Shown here: one piece after another, positions 47,091 through 54,697 of the stretch
How positions within the stretch are numbered: position 1 is the stretch's first letter
Layout: each line of letters begins with the position of its first letter
IMG/VR virus record: IMGVR_UViG_3300021085_000009
Location: 62,001 to 126,000 of that record
Origin: a virus
Strand: one strand, 5' to 3'
DNA: 64,000 nucleotides
Translations under genes and position numbers: made by a program
The notes under the pieces: model-generated
Databases searched by the model: none
What the model saw: only the letters and a program-made list of their open reading frames with translations
What the model was told of the DNA's origin: nothing

Positions 47091-47141
47091 AGATTGATCT
47101 ACCTCTGATAAGGATAAGAAATTGGCGAGGTAGATCAATCT
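47091..47141. repeat. Perfect 15-base inverted repeat
   Basis: AGATTGATCTACCTC at 47091-47105 is exactly complementary to 47127-47141, with a 21-base loop. The right arm covers the stop codon of the 79-residue gene; the left arm touches the AACACTG element of early promoter 1. No T-tract follows on the transcribed strand, so it is not a standard terminator. Confidence 0.85.
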
Positions 47142-47374
47142 AAATTCTCTGGTCGCTCATAGTTCTTAATACCAAGAACATAGTTTTCAGCTGCATTTGC
47201 AGCATACTCTTCAGTATGTTCAGGGTACCATTCAATACCTAGAGCGTTATCGTTAATTAGCATTCTAATTCCGAATGCGCGGTTTCCACCAACAGTTCTA
47301 AGAACTTCTGCTTTACGATTTGCAAATTTCTTTTCACCGAGGTAATAGCTTAATAGCATATACTCATGTTTCAC
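47135..47374 (-). CDS. Small early protein, unknown (79 aa)
   Basis: Not recognised. A compact mixed protein with MKHEYMLLSYYLGEKKFANR, VGGNRAFGIRMLINDNALGI and an acidic, aromatic C-terminal part (EWYPEHTEEYAANAAENYVL). It is the last gene of the early small-gene run, overlaps the start region of the upstream gene by four bases, and ends inside the 15-base inverted repeat. Confidence 0.7.
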   Translation of the reverse strand: MKHEYMLLSYYLGEKKFANRKAEVLRTVGGNRAFGIRMLINDNALGIEWYPEHTEEYAANAAENYVLGIKNYERPENLD

Positions 47375-47577
47375 TTGGTTGTCTCCATCATTTCTTTTAG
47401 TTTGATGTATGTTAGTACTCTAATTTCATCCCTTGTTAAATCTGGATATTTTTCTCTTAGTTCTTTACGAACTTTATGCTTTACGTCCGAGTCTTGAATT
47501 AATAAGACAGCACCTGCGCATAAGTATATGAAAAATACTACTCCTACTAATGTTAATACAGTTGATATTACTTCCAT
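47371..47577 (-). CDS. Small membrane-anchored early protein (68 aa)
   Basis: One N-terminal membrane segment (about residues 4-27, VISTVLTLVGVVFFIYLCAG) followed by a charged cytoplasmic-type helix (KHKVRKELREKYPDLTRDEI) to the C-terminus. Not recognised. The early location and membrane anchor suggest a host-takeover or superinfection role, but nothing specific is visible. Confidence 0.7.
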   Translation of the reverse strand: MEVISTVLTLVGVVFFIYLCAGAVLLIQDSDVKHKVRKELREKYPDLTRDEIRVLTYIKLKEMMETTK

Positions 47578-47578
47578 T

Positions 47579-47887
47579 TTATTTCCCTATGTGTTTAACG
47601 TCACCCTTTGGTATGACTTGATATGCACCTTTATTATATGCCGGTGCGATTGTGAATTTTTTACTTTCTTCGAGCTTCCAGCTTTGGTCTTCTGCCTTAT
47701 AGTTTACTGGAGTTAATGGTGCAGAAGGGTAATGTTTTGTTTCCCTTACTGCTGAATTTTGTTTTGGTGTTGACCAATCAAAGTCGGCCATTGTTTTTGT
47801 TTTAGGCTTAGACATGGATTTGGTCTTACGCTTTTTGCCATTAGGTCCATATCTAAGTGAACCTGCATAAAAATTAGTTACTGCCAT
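47579..47887 (-). CDS. Small early protein, basic N-terminus (102 aa)
   Basis: Not recognised by function. A lysine/arginine-rich stretch (GPNGKKRKTKSMSKPKTKTM) precedes a conserved-looking tail (WKLEESKKFTIAPAYNKGAY, QVIPKGDVKHIGK). From memory the IAPAYNKGAYQVI phrase recurs in marine T4-like phages. The start overlaps the stop of the upstream gene by one base. Confidence 0.7.
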   Translation of the reverse strand: MAVTNFYAGSLRYGPNGKKRKTKSMSKPKTKTMADFDWSTPKQNSAVRETKHYPSAPLTPVNYKAEDQSWKLEESKKFTIAPAYNKGAYQVIPKGDVKHIGK

Positions 47888-48105
47888 TACACATCTCCTG
47901 GTGCTTCATTAAGCAACTGTGCCATTGGTTTTTCTTCTGACACTACTACAAAAGTACCATCTCGGAATTCACGTGTAACCAATCCTGAGTTATATGCCTT
48001 TTCGACATATCCATCTTGCCCGAGAATGTACTCAATTTGACCTGCCCATGACTCTACAGCCATTTTACGTCTTTGGTACTCTACTGCATCAGTGTACTGT
48101 GTCAT
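47887..48105 (-). CDS. Small early protein, unknown (72 aa)
   Basis: Not recognised. The first half is helical (MTQYTDAVEYQRRKMAVESW), the second beta-like (GLVTREFRDGTFVVVSEEKP). It has a strong ribosome site: GGAAGGAG in the 3' end of the upstream 52-codon gene, which it overlaps by 17 bases. Confidence 0.7.
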   Translation of the reverse strand: MTQYTDAVEYQRRKMAVESWAGQIEYILGQDGYVEKAYNSGLVTREFRDGTFVVVSEEKPMAQLLNEAPGDV

Positions 48106-48247
48106 ATGAACTCCTTCCTAATTCTGCCATTCTTATTAGCTCTCTTAACTTCTGATCCCAGAGTCGTTTAAACTCTGGATTTTGTGCTCTATCCCGAGCT
48201 TCTCTGAGAGCTATAACTCTCGCTATTGTTCTATTAATCCCAGTCAT
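48089..48247 (-). CDS. Very small early protein (52 aa)
   Basis: An ATG at 48247 opens a 52-codon frame: MTGINRTIARVIALREARDR, then AQNPEFKRLWDQKLRELIRM and a short tail ending SSYDTVH. It is almost entirely one basic amphipathic helix. It overlaps the upstream gene's stop by 14 bases and the downstream start by 17, the tight packing typical of real genes in this run. No function is recognised; the ribosome site (GAGATG) is weak. Confidence 0.6.
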   Translation of the reverse strand: MTGINRTIARVIALREARDRAQNPEFKRLWDQKLRELIRMAELGRSSYDTVH

Positions 48248-48542
48248 TTTTCATCTCATTATATACGTCCATATAAGAAGATCCTGCGATATAGCTTTGA
48301 GTGTTTTCTTCGCTGTAATACATATTTTCTGGTGTATTACACTCGAAGGATGATGGTGCTTTATCACCAGCTTTTAATACTTGCCTAGTGAGCTTTTTGT
48401 GCAACTTCATAGCTGCTTTTGTTTCGGCTTTAATTTGAGCTTTACGAAGATCCATGGTGTGTATTACACGTTTGATCTCTCGTTTTTCCCGAGCCTTTTC
48501 TGCTGCAGCTTTGATGAGTGCGAGTCTGTTAGTGTCTTTCAT
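48234..48542 (-). CDS. Small basic early protein (102 aa)
   Basis: Not recognised. The first 55 residues form a long, very basic helix (IKAAAEKAREKREIKRVIHT, then KAETKAAMKLHKKLTRQVLK), which could bind nucleic acid. The C-terminal part is acidic and aromatic (CNTPENMYYSEENTQSYIAG). It lies ten bases after the 90-residue gene in the unit driven by early promoter 2. Confidence 0.7.
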   Translation of the reverse strand: MKDTNRLALIKAAAEKAREKREIKRVIHTMDLRKAQIKAETKAAMKLHKKLTRQVLKAGDKAPSSFECNTPENMYYSEENTQSYIAGSSYMDVYNEMKNDWD

Positions 48543-48552
48543 TATATATTCC

Positions 48553-48825
48553 TTATACTGCTTTTAACATTGATAGAGGACAGTTCCAAAGACGACCGTT
48601 GATTTCAACGACTGCTTTAGTACGTTTGATTTTAGTAACAATACCTTTTTCAGCACCTGATCTTGAGTCAACGATTACTGGAGCTCCTACGCTGATACTG
48701 TTTTTAACATTAAGTGCCTTTACTGCACGTAATTGTTTTTGTTTAATTTTGATTAATTCAATAACCTCGTTCATTTCTGAAGTTGAAGTGATTGAATCGA
48801 TTGCGTTAATAATAGTTTTTTTCAT
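48553..48825 (-). CDS. Small KOW/SH3-like early protein (90 aa)
   Basis: The N-terminal helix MKKTIINAIDSITSTSEMNE, then VIELIKIKQKQLRAV, leads into a small beta domain: ISVGAPVIVDSRSGAEKGIV, then TKIKRTKAVVEINGRLWNCP and LSMLKAV. That layout is KOW/SH3-like, and I recall similar proteins in T4-like phages. RNA or protein binding is plausible. It is first in the unit behind early promoter 2 (48863-48896). Confidence 0.75.
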   Translation of the reverse strand: MKKTIINAIDSITSTSEMNEVIELIKIKQKQLRAVKALNVKNSISVGAPVIVDSRSGAEKGIVTKIKRTKAVVEINGRLWNCPLSMLKAV

Positions 48826-48862
48826 AATGTAGTTTCCTTATCAAGTTTTATTTTATATGTAT

Positions 48863-48896
48863 ATTGTACCAGGTCTTCATGTAAATGTACAGTGTT
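48863..48896 (-). promoter_or_regulatory. Early promoter 2
   Basis: AACACTGTACA, 17 bases, TACAAT with TGG before the -10. Upstream it shares AAATAAATGCAGAA with early promoter 3, so the two look like copies of one cassette. Confidence 0.75.
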
Positions 48897-48915
48897 TTCT
48901 GCATTTATTTTGCAA

Positions 48916-49275
48916 TTAAACAACACTTTTTATTACTTCTACGATTACTTTACCATATTTGGCAAACCAACCTTGTTCTTCTGTTAGTGCAATACCATAA
49001 TCATTTGCAATTAACATTGCGGTTTCTGTGTCTAAAAATGAGTTACCTACCAATACAAACCCTGCACTTGAAACTAATAGAAACATATGATCATTAGCCC
49101 TAAAGCTGTGGATCATTATGAATAGAGTACCTAAAAACAATAGAATATATGCATATAATTCCATGTGGGGATTAGTGTTTATACCTAACGCCATTGTCAT
49201 GCCTAAAAACAACAAAGAACAACCAGAGACTTTAAAGGTCCCTTGTATCATATTGTTTATGTGTTTCTTAGTCAT
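48916..49275 (-). CDS. Early membrane protein (119 aa)
   Basis: Two or three hydrophobic segments: about 15-31 (VSGCSLLFLGMTMALGI), 41-57 (YAYILLFLGTLFIMIHS) and 64-78 (MFLLVSSAGFVLVGN). A soluble C-terminal helix (WFAKYGKVIVEVIKSVV) follows. Not recognised. It is the last gene of the unit driven by early promoter 3; its stop lies in the cassette of early promoter 2. Confidence 0.7.
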   Translation of the reverse strand: MTKKHINNMIQGTFKVSGCSLLFLGMTMALGINTNPHMELYAYILLFLGTLFIMIHSFRANDHMFLLVSSAGFVLVGNSFLDTETAMLIANDYGIALTEEQGWFAKYGKVIVEVIKSVV

Positions 49276-49276
49276 T

Positions 49277-49492
49277 TTAAATTTCTTCTACAGTAATTCT
49301 GTAGCTTTTTCCATTGACGTCAGTGCATTCAATAGTCTTCGTGGTTGTTTGCATCCAACCTTCTTTATGAAGATCCATCTTTACTCTGTCAACACTATCA
49401 ATTAATCCATTAAACTCGCCACAATCTTTGTCGAGTCCAGGTTTGATTATAGTGTGTGCGATGTAGTCGCAGTAAGCCATTGACGAAGCCAT
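49277..49492 (-). CDS. Small early protein, unknown (71 aa)
   Basis: Not recognised. MASSMAYCDYIAHTIIKPGL, an acidic middle, and a beta-hairpin-like C-terminus (TKTIECTDVNGKSYRITVEE). It overlaps the stop of the upstream 69-residue gene by one base and ends just before the membrane protein gene. Confidence 0.7.
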   Translation of the reverse strand: MASSMAYCDYIAHTIIKPGLDKDCGEFNGLIDSVDRVKMDLHKEGWMQTTTKTIECTDVNGKSYRITVEEI

Positions 49493-49701
49493 TATGATTC
49501 GTCCTCAGTTCCAAACATCGATGCCCAGCACGATGGTGTACAACCAGAGATCAAAAACTCCCTTTGATCCACTGTCGCTTCAGGCATTGCGTCCTGAATG
49601 AGAGTACCATCCTGCCATAGAGCAACTTGCTCTAAAGTAGCATTAATACCCATGGTGTTGGTTTGACCAGTGACGGGGCTTAGTTTTTCGCATAAAATCA
49701 T
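49492..49701 (-). CDS. Small early protein, unknown (69 aa)
   Basis: The pattern MILCEKLSPVTGQTNTMGIN, QVALWQDGTLIQDAMPEATV and REFLISGCTPSCW looks like a conserved family: substrate-like 'IQDAMP' followed by 'DQREFLISGC'. I recall similar short proteins in marine phages but no function. Two cysteines (C-x3-C) near the end could bind metal. First gene behind early promoter 3. Confidence 0.72.
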   Translation of the reverse strand: MILCEKLSPVTGQTNTMGINATLEQVALWQDGTLIQDAMPEATVDQREFLISGCTPSCWASMFGTEDES

Positions 49702-49734
49702 AATATATTCCTTGTTTGATTAATTTATATGTAT

Positions 49735-49769
49735 ATTATACCATAGTTTTTGGTTAAATGTACAGTGTT
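49735..49769 (-). promoter_or_regulatory. Early promoter 3
   Basis: AACACTGTACA, 18 bases, TATAAT with TGG before the -10. It shares more than 20 upstream bases with early promoter 2. Confidence 0.75.
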
Positions 49770-49793
49770 TTCTGCATTTATTTGCAATTAATT

Positions 49794-50207
49794 TTACCAA
49801 CATGTACCAAATAGATACTCTTCTCTGGCATAAGCTTCCTTTTCCCAGGGTTGATTGTGGTACTGATAGTTACGTGGTTTACGACCCTTCCAGGATCCAC
49901 TGTAGCCGTCGAGTTCCCCTCGTAAATATTGTTTGGCATGAACCATCTCATGAGCTAGAGTTTGCATCATCTCGGCCGTTGAGTAAGGTTCTCCTTCACA
50001 GGTTTTGGCTATGTTAATAGTTATATATCCTTCCTTACGATCACCCCAGCAATTACCCTGGTTACCATCGTCGAGCTCTTTACTAAACCTAACGATAATC
50101 GCTTTAGATCTCAATCTGTGTATGTTTAACGACCTAGATAGATTCTCTAAGTAGCCGTATATGTACTTTTTGTTCTTTATTTGACCATTAATCTGTAAAT
50201 AAATCAT
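49794..50207 (-). CDS. SprT-like zinc metallopeptidase (137 aa)
   Basis: TLAHEMVHAKQYLRGEL contains the HExxH zinc site (H86, E87, H90) in the setting seen in SprT-like peptidases. The upstream helix and GYITINIAKTC strand also fit that fold. The segment PWEKEAYAREE near the C-terminus could supply the third ligand. Such small early metallopeptidases could cleave a host protein or a DNA-protein cross-link; the target is unknown. It has its own early promoter (50236-50269). Confidence 0.75.
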   Translation of the reverse strand: MIYLQINGQIKNKKYIYGYLENLSRSLNIHRLRSKAIIVRFSKELDDGNQGNCWGDRKEGYITINIAKTCEGEPYSTAEMMQTLAHEMVHAKQYLRGELDGYSGSWKGRKPRNYQYHNQPWEKEAYAREEYLFGTCW

Positions 50208-50235
50208 AGATTTCCTGATTGGTTAATATAGGTAT

Positions 50236-50269
50236 ATTCTATCATAGCTGGATCCAAATGTACAGTGTT
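50236..50269 (-). promoter_or_regulatory. Early promoter 4
   Basis: AACACTGTACA, 17 bases, TAGAAT with TGA before the -10. Drives the HExxH gene. The spacer and downstream bases (GATCCAGC, ATACCTATATTAA) are shared with promoter 5. Confidence 0.7.
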
Positions 50270-50309
50270 TCTTTATACTTTTTTGTTATATCCTTATAAC
50301 TCTTTATAA

Positions 50310-50849
50310 CTAAAACGCCGTAGCGAATACGTACATTTCCTTCTCTGTATCGTACACTTCCTTACCATTTGGTAACCACACCTCACGGTTCTCACAGTCG
50401 ATTCCGACCTCGTATCGCCTACTAGCCTTACTTTTGGCGAATAACTGAAGGTCCATAATTTGTGCTAAATCATACCACAATTTACGACCACCCTTACTCT
50501 GGCATTCTCCGGCTTGTAGAGTGATTCCTAACTTCTTGATTATATAGCGATATGCCTGAGCCGCTATCCCTCTACCTGCATAAGATTTATCCAATTTGGT
50601 GATATCTACATGCCAGGCCTTAAATTTGGTCCTTGAGAGATTGATATATAGAACCCTTTTTAGCCGTTGTGGTGACCTTCCATGGGTTACAGTTGGATCA
50701 ACTACCTCTATTTCCATAAAACCGTCCATAGAACGGTCTACGTATACGTGGAGACGCCTAAAAGATCCTATTTTTTCCCAATCTTCGTAGGTAGGCCTAC
50801 TGTCGAAATACCCGAGCTTTTCGCTCTTTTTCATGTGGATTCGATCCAT
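50310..50849 (-). CDS. GNAT-like protein (179 aa)
   Basis: The C-terminal half has KLDKSYAGRGIAAQAYRYII, then KKLGITLQAGECQSKGGRKL and WYDLAQ. This resembles GNAT acetyl-CoA-binding loops (x-x-G-x-G-I/L-A) followed by the gated 'S-x-G-G-x-x-L-W' segment found in phage acetyltransferase-like proteins. The N-terminal half is beta-rich (RRLHVYVDRSMDGFMEIEVV). It would modify a host or phage protein early in infection if active. Driven by early promoter 5; it is the first gene of the early cluster and lies downstream of the cyclase stop. Confidence 0.6.
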   Translation of the reverse strand: MDRIHMKKSEKLGYFDSRPTYEDWEKIGSFRRLHVYVDRSMDGFMEIEVVDPTVTHGRSPQRLKRVLYINLSRTKFKAWHVDITKLDKSYAGRGIAAQAYRYIIKKLGITLQAGECQSKGGRKLWYDLAQIMDLQLFAKSKASRRYEVGIDCENREVWLPNGKEVYDTEKEMYVFATAF

Positions 50850-50878
50850 TCCCTTTCCTTATCATTTAATATAGGTAT

Positions 50879-50912
50879 ATTCTATCATGGCTGGATCGAA
50901 AAGAACAGGGTT
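50879..50912 (-). promoter_or_regulatory. Early promoter 5 (divergent copy)
   Basis: AACCCTGTTCT, 17 bases, TAGAAT. The -35 region departs from the shared AACACTGTACA at two or three positions; the rest matches promoter 4. Confidence 0.6.
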
Positions 50913-50946
50913 TTCTGCCGTTTTTTTATACTTTTTAGTTATAAGG

Positions 50947-52785
50947 TTATAACGAGGGGGAATATATGGTTATAAGGTCCTTTTTACCTTTTACGGTAAT
51001 TTGGCCAATTTTTGTGCATTTTAGGCTAGAGGGTAACCTGGCGTAGGTATCCCCAGAAATGATGGTTTTATTATCGATATATTCCTTTCTGGCCGCTGTG
51101 GCCTCTAATCTCGCGGCCAGGTTTACGGCGTCTCCAATGACCGAATAATCGAATCTAGACTCACTACCCATATTACCTACAATACAGTCACCCGTATTAA
51201 TACCAGTTCCGACGTTAATAGGGGGTAAACCCTGCTCACTATATTTCTTTCTGAGCTCGTCGGTTTTCTTTTCTATATCTATTGCTGCCCTTACTGCCAT
51301 TTCGGCGTGCCTTTCACATTCCAAAGGAGCATTCCAAAAGGCCATAATACAATCACCCATATATTTGTCTATGGTTCCGCCATGGCTCAAAATTATTTTG
51401 GTCATAGCATCAAGGAATTCGTTAATTAATACTACTAATCCTTCTGGATCATTCTTATTTTTATAGTGTTCTGATATAGGAGTAAATCCTACAATATCCA
51501 TAAAGAGGAACGACATCTGTCTTCGCTCTCCACCAAGCTTTAATAGGCCTGGATTTTTCTGTAATAGGTATACTTGTTTAGGATCTAAATATGTCTCAAA
51601 CTGTTTCTTAATTTGTTGCCTTAACATATATTGTTTATAAAAGTTATTAAAACTAGCTGATGAAAAGACTGTTATATATAGTAATAGAAAATAACTAATA
51701 TCAAGGAGAATTCCCCATTCATTCCAGACGTATGCAACAGAAGCTCCGGTCGAGATCGCAAGCCCAGCGAAGAGCATGGCTGATGAACGAATCGAACGAT
51801 AATATACAATATAGACCAAGAGTCCCGAAGCAATTAGCATTGCCAGGATTTCAATTAAATCCGCCCAGAGAGGACGAGATATCGATATTTCATCCATTAT
51901 TGACTGGATGGACGCAGCTTGAATATGATGAGCTGATTGAAGACCAGCAGGAGTTGGAATCTGAGCCGCTAATCCCTTCGCCGTCAGTCCAATTAGAACT
52001 GTTCGGCCCTGAAGATCAGGCAGCTTGGTCCCGACCTCTATTTCCGTAAAGGTATAATTATGGTTAATCCAGAATGACCCATTAGGATCTGTAGTAATTC
52101 TAAATGGCCTAATAATTATTTCTTCTATACCCACTTCGTTAACTTTTACCGTATAAGATAATCGTTCATTAGATACTCTAAGAAGTTCTAGTGCAAACGA
52201 TGGGTATAGTTCCTTATTAATTTGACTTAATAGAGGTATTCTACGCACTAATCCATCAACTTCTGGCATGCCATTTATTAATCCAGTACCCCATGCACCT
52301 TGTTCTATTTCAGTTATATTTGTAACCAATCCTTTATATCTTATAGCCCAATCTAATGGATCACCTGTACCAAATGTTGCTGAACCTACATAAGGTGCTT
52401 TAGTGCTTCTTCCTCTTTCATCTGCATCTTGAGATAATATAATACCATTATCGTTTACCCAAGAAGCAAACACCTCGTCTCCACCAAATCTATCAGCCTC
52501 TGGAAACATTAGTGTAAATCCAATTAAGCCAGCATTAGCGTTTCTTAGATCAGATATTAATTGTGCATAGGTTTGACGAGGGAATGGGTATTGTCCTAAT
52601 AGACCTAAGGATTCTTCTCCTATATTCAGTAGAACTATATCTGATTTCTTTTCTGGAATTGTAGAGATATATTGATCAAAAGTGTTTAATCTTAACTGCT
52701 GAACAGGGCTAGGGTCTATTACTCTTATGGTTATAAGAATAAGCGATAATATTATAGTTGTCCATATCGATGTTAAGTATTTCAT
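50947..52785 (-). CDS. CHASE2-domain adenylate cyclase
   Basis: Makes cAMP from ATP at the cell membrane. Layout: membrane segment (about 7-22), extracytoplasmic CHASE2 sensor (about 25-300; FDQYISTIPEKKSDIVLLNI, GEESLGLLGQYPFPR), then about three membrane segments (305-377). The cyclase linker (397-422, ending LKLGGERRQ) leads to a class III catalytic domain (423-605). Metal Asps D430 (FMDIVGFT) and D478 (KYMGD), adenine-selecting K474 and D546, and transition-state N555 and R559 are all present, so it should be active as an adenylate cyclase. Last gene of the curli operon, 85 bases after the second curlin-like gene. No Shine-Dalgarno is obvious. Confidence 0.9.
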   Translation of the reverse strand: MKYLTSIWTTIILSLILITIRVIDPSPVQQLRLNTFDQYISTIPEKKSDIVLLNIGEESLGLLGQYPFPRQTYAQLISDLRNANAGLIGFTLMFPEADRFGGDEVFASWVNDNGIILSQDADERGRSTKAPYVGSATFGTGDPLDWAIRYKGLVTNITEIEQGAWGTGLINGMPEVDGLVRRIPLLSQINKELYPSFALELLRVSNERLSYTVKVNEVGIEEIIIRPFRITTDPNGSFWINHNYTFTEIEVGTKLPDLQGRTVLIGLTAKGLAAQIPTPAGLQSAHHIQAASIQSIMDEISISRPLWADLIEILAMLIASGLLVYIVYYRSIRSSAMLFAGLAISTGASVAYVWNEWGILLDISYFLLLYITVFSSASFNNFYKQYMLRQQIKKQFETYLDPKQVYLLQKNPGLLKLGGERRQMSFLFMDIVGFTPISEHYKNKNDPEGLVVLINEFLDAMTKIILSHGGTIDKYMGDCIMAFWNAPLECERHAEMAVRAAIDIEKKTDELRKKYSEQGLPPINVGTGINTGDCIVGNMGSESRFDYSVIGDAVNLAARLEATAARKEYIDNKTIISGDTYARLPSSLKCTKIGQITVKGKKDLITIYSPSL

Positions 52786-52870
52786 ACGTATATATCTATA
52801 AAGTTTCCCTTTAGTGCTTCAAGAAATCTATACCTTCGATAGTAATTAAACTTTTTAATATTACAGTATG

Positions 52871-53587
52871 TCATTCTTGAGTTACAGATGTAGAGCAACC
52901 ACCAAAAGTCATACAGTCAACACTTAATGTATATGTTTGATTAGTTCCACTCATTTGCTTTAATATTAAATCAGTTCCGTATAAACCATCAAGTGTAATA
53001 TTTGCGTTATGGGTAGCACCATTACCCTTTTGACGAATAAACACGTCGTTATTATCATTGTAAATTGTAAGGTCTATATTCTTTGCACCATTACTTTGTT
53101 GCTTTATTTTAACCTCGTTATAATCTCCAGCTAGATGTAAATCAAAGTCGTGGCCATCAAGTGCACCTGTTTGGTTTGTTTGTTGAACTGCTAATTGATT
53201 GTTGTCGCCATATAAGGTAATATCTATTTCGTGTCCACCACTCTCATAGTTATCTACCCACCAAGTTAAATCGGTATCAGAATCAAGTGTAGTCCATGCA
53301 GCACCTTGAGCAAGTTTCATCTGATTACCAGTACCACTTATTTCGTCAAAGGTAATTTTATTAGGAAGTCCACCTGTTGTTGTATTAACCTGCACTAAAT
53401 ACATATCTAAATTAGATGCTGTAATGTATGAATTAGTGTCTAACATCTCAACGTTATTATTAAACCCATATTGATCAATGCCTAATTGAAAGTTATCTCC
53501 AGATTGTTCTAATGATATTAGGTTATCATCAGCAAAACAAATTGCTGGAAGTAATAATACGCTTAAAATAAATATAATTTCTTTCAT
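52871..53587 (-). CDS. Curlin-like amyloid repeat protein 2 (238 aa)
   Basis: A signal peptide (MKEIIFILSVLLLPAICFAD) is followed by curlin-type units ending in Gln-x-Gly/Asn patterns: ISLEQSGDNFQLGIDQYGFN, YGDNNQLAVQQTNQTG, AGDYNEVKIKQQSNG and YNDNNDVFIRQKGNG. These match the bacterial curlin repeat (S-x5-Q-x-G-x2-N). The C-terminus has DCMTFGGC (C225-x5-C231), also found in the other curlin-like protein of this operon. It is encoded directly after the FecR gene. Export through CsgG is inferred. Confidence 0.75.
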   Translation of the reverse strand: MKEIIFILSVLLLPAICFADDNLISLEQSGDNFQLGIDQYGFNNNVEMLDTNSYITASNLDMYLVQVNTTTGGLPNKITFDEISGTGNQMKLAQGAAWTTLDSDTDLTWWVDNYESGGHEIDITLYGDNNQLAVQQTNQTGALDGHDFDLHLAGDYNEVKIKQQSNGAKNIDLTIYNDNNDVFIRQKGNGATHNANITLDGLYGTDLILKQMSGTNQTYTLSVDCMTFGGCSTSVTQE

Positions 53588-54697
53588 TTAATTCACCTGA
53601 TTTATATAGATGAGAATGTCGTCACCCTCATTTCCTGTAATTATTCCGTCCCATGTTGGTGTGTATGCATCTATTGTAAAATTACCACCAGCACCAATTT
53701 TTAATCTTATAGAACCATTTATATTTCTATATAATACTAAAGAACCATCTTGTAAAAATACATTAAACTGTGATTCATCATTAAATCCTCTTGTTGCACC
53801 TTTAATATCAAATTCGCCTAATGTGTCGAAAAGATCAGAACTATCTATAATATCTAATACATCAACTAAAAACTCTACATCTAATTCGTCAATATCTAAT
53901 TCACTGAATTCGTCCAATTCATCTTCTTCAAGCTCATCTTTTTCTAATTCAGTAAACTCTAAAAAATCTATATCTAATATGCCTTGATCTTCATTAGCGT
54001 CATCGGCCATTTCTTCTCTTATCCTCTCCTTTACTTCTGGAGGAGGTGATACAATAAACATGTTATCAATTAATGATGGTGTAATACCATTTACTTTAAT
54101 TGCTTGTGTTGGTGATGAATCTAATGTTGCTACCATTGTTGCGGCATAGGCTTCGTTTAATGTAACTACTCCACCTTCATTAGAAACTACTATTTCGCCA
54201 GATGGGTCACCGTTTTCATCTGGTAGTAATATGATTAGGCTTCTACCTAACTCATCTACTGTTGTTGTAAAATCAGTACCCCGTACAGCTATTGAGGCTG
54301 TAGGAGTTTTAATATCAATATTGGCTTTATTCACTAATCCTAATCTTCCAGATGCGAATCTTGCCGTTCCCATTGTAAACTTCATACTCATCTTTGAGAG
54401 TGAAGGATCAGGGTCATAATATATTTCGTCTATTAGTACTTCAGAATGTTCCTTTAAAGATAGTTGAGCTTTATCTAAAAACTCAATAAGCATTCTTCCG
54501 TTACCAGTTTTTGCTTCATCATTTAATTCAATAGGTATCTGATTAGATACTTTTATCTCTTCATTGTTACGTACAATCTGGCTTACACCAGTCGACTCTA
54601 CTATATCACCAATGGAATCTGCTTCAACCCCACTGGCGAATAGTATAAGACTAACTATCGTTAGCTGCGTCTTTCTGATTAATTTGTATGGTAGCAT
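53588..54697 (-). CDS. Periplasmic FecR-domain protein (369 aa)
   Basis: A signal peptide (about 1-26) is followed by a FecR domain: IELNDEAKTGNGRMLIEFLD, KAQLSLKEHSEVLIDEIYYD, KMSMKFTMGTARFASGRLGL and IDIKTPTASIAVRGTDFTTT. The last of these is the family's signature. About 245-285 is extremely acidic (LEKDELEEDELDEFSELDID), then a beta-rich end. There is no membrane anchor after the signal peptide. In bacteria, FecR-domain proteins are often encoded next to CHASE2 cyclases, as here; a periplasmic partner or sensor of the cyclase is plausible. Overlaps the curlin-1 stop by 47 bases. Confidence 0.85.
   Translation of the reverse strand: MLPYKLIRKTQLTIVSLILFASGVEADSIGDIVESTGVSQIVRNNEEIKVSNQIPIELNDEAKTGNGRMLIEFLDKAQLSLKEHSEVLIDEIYYDPDPSLSKMSMKFTMGTARFASGRLGLVNKANIDIKTPTASIAVRGTDFTTTVDELGRSLIILLPDENGDPSGEIVVSNEGGVVTLNEAYAATMVATLDSSPTQAIKVNGITPSLIDNMFIVSPPPEVKERIREEMADDANEDQGILDIDFLEFTELEKDELEEDELDEFSELDIDELDVEFLVDVLDIIDSSDLFDTLGEFDIKGATRGFNDESQFNVFLQDGSLVLYRNINGSIRLKIGAGGNFTIDAYTPTWDGIITGNEGDDILIYINQVN

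Noticed and set aside
51732-52049. 105-codon plus-strand frame within the CHASE2 cyclase gene
   Set aside because: Antisense to a well-supported gene with intact domains; no ribosome site or family resemblance.
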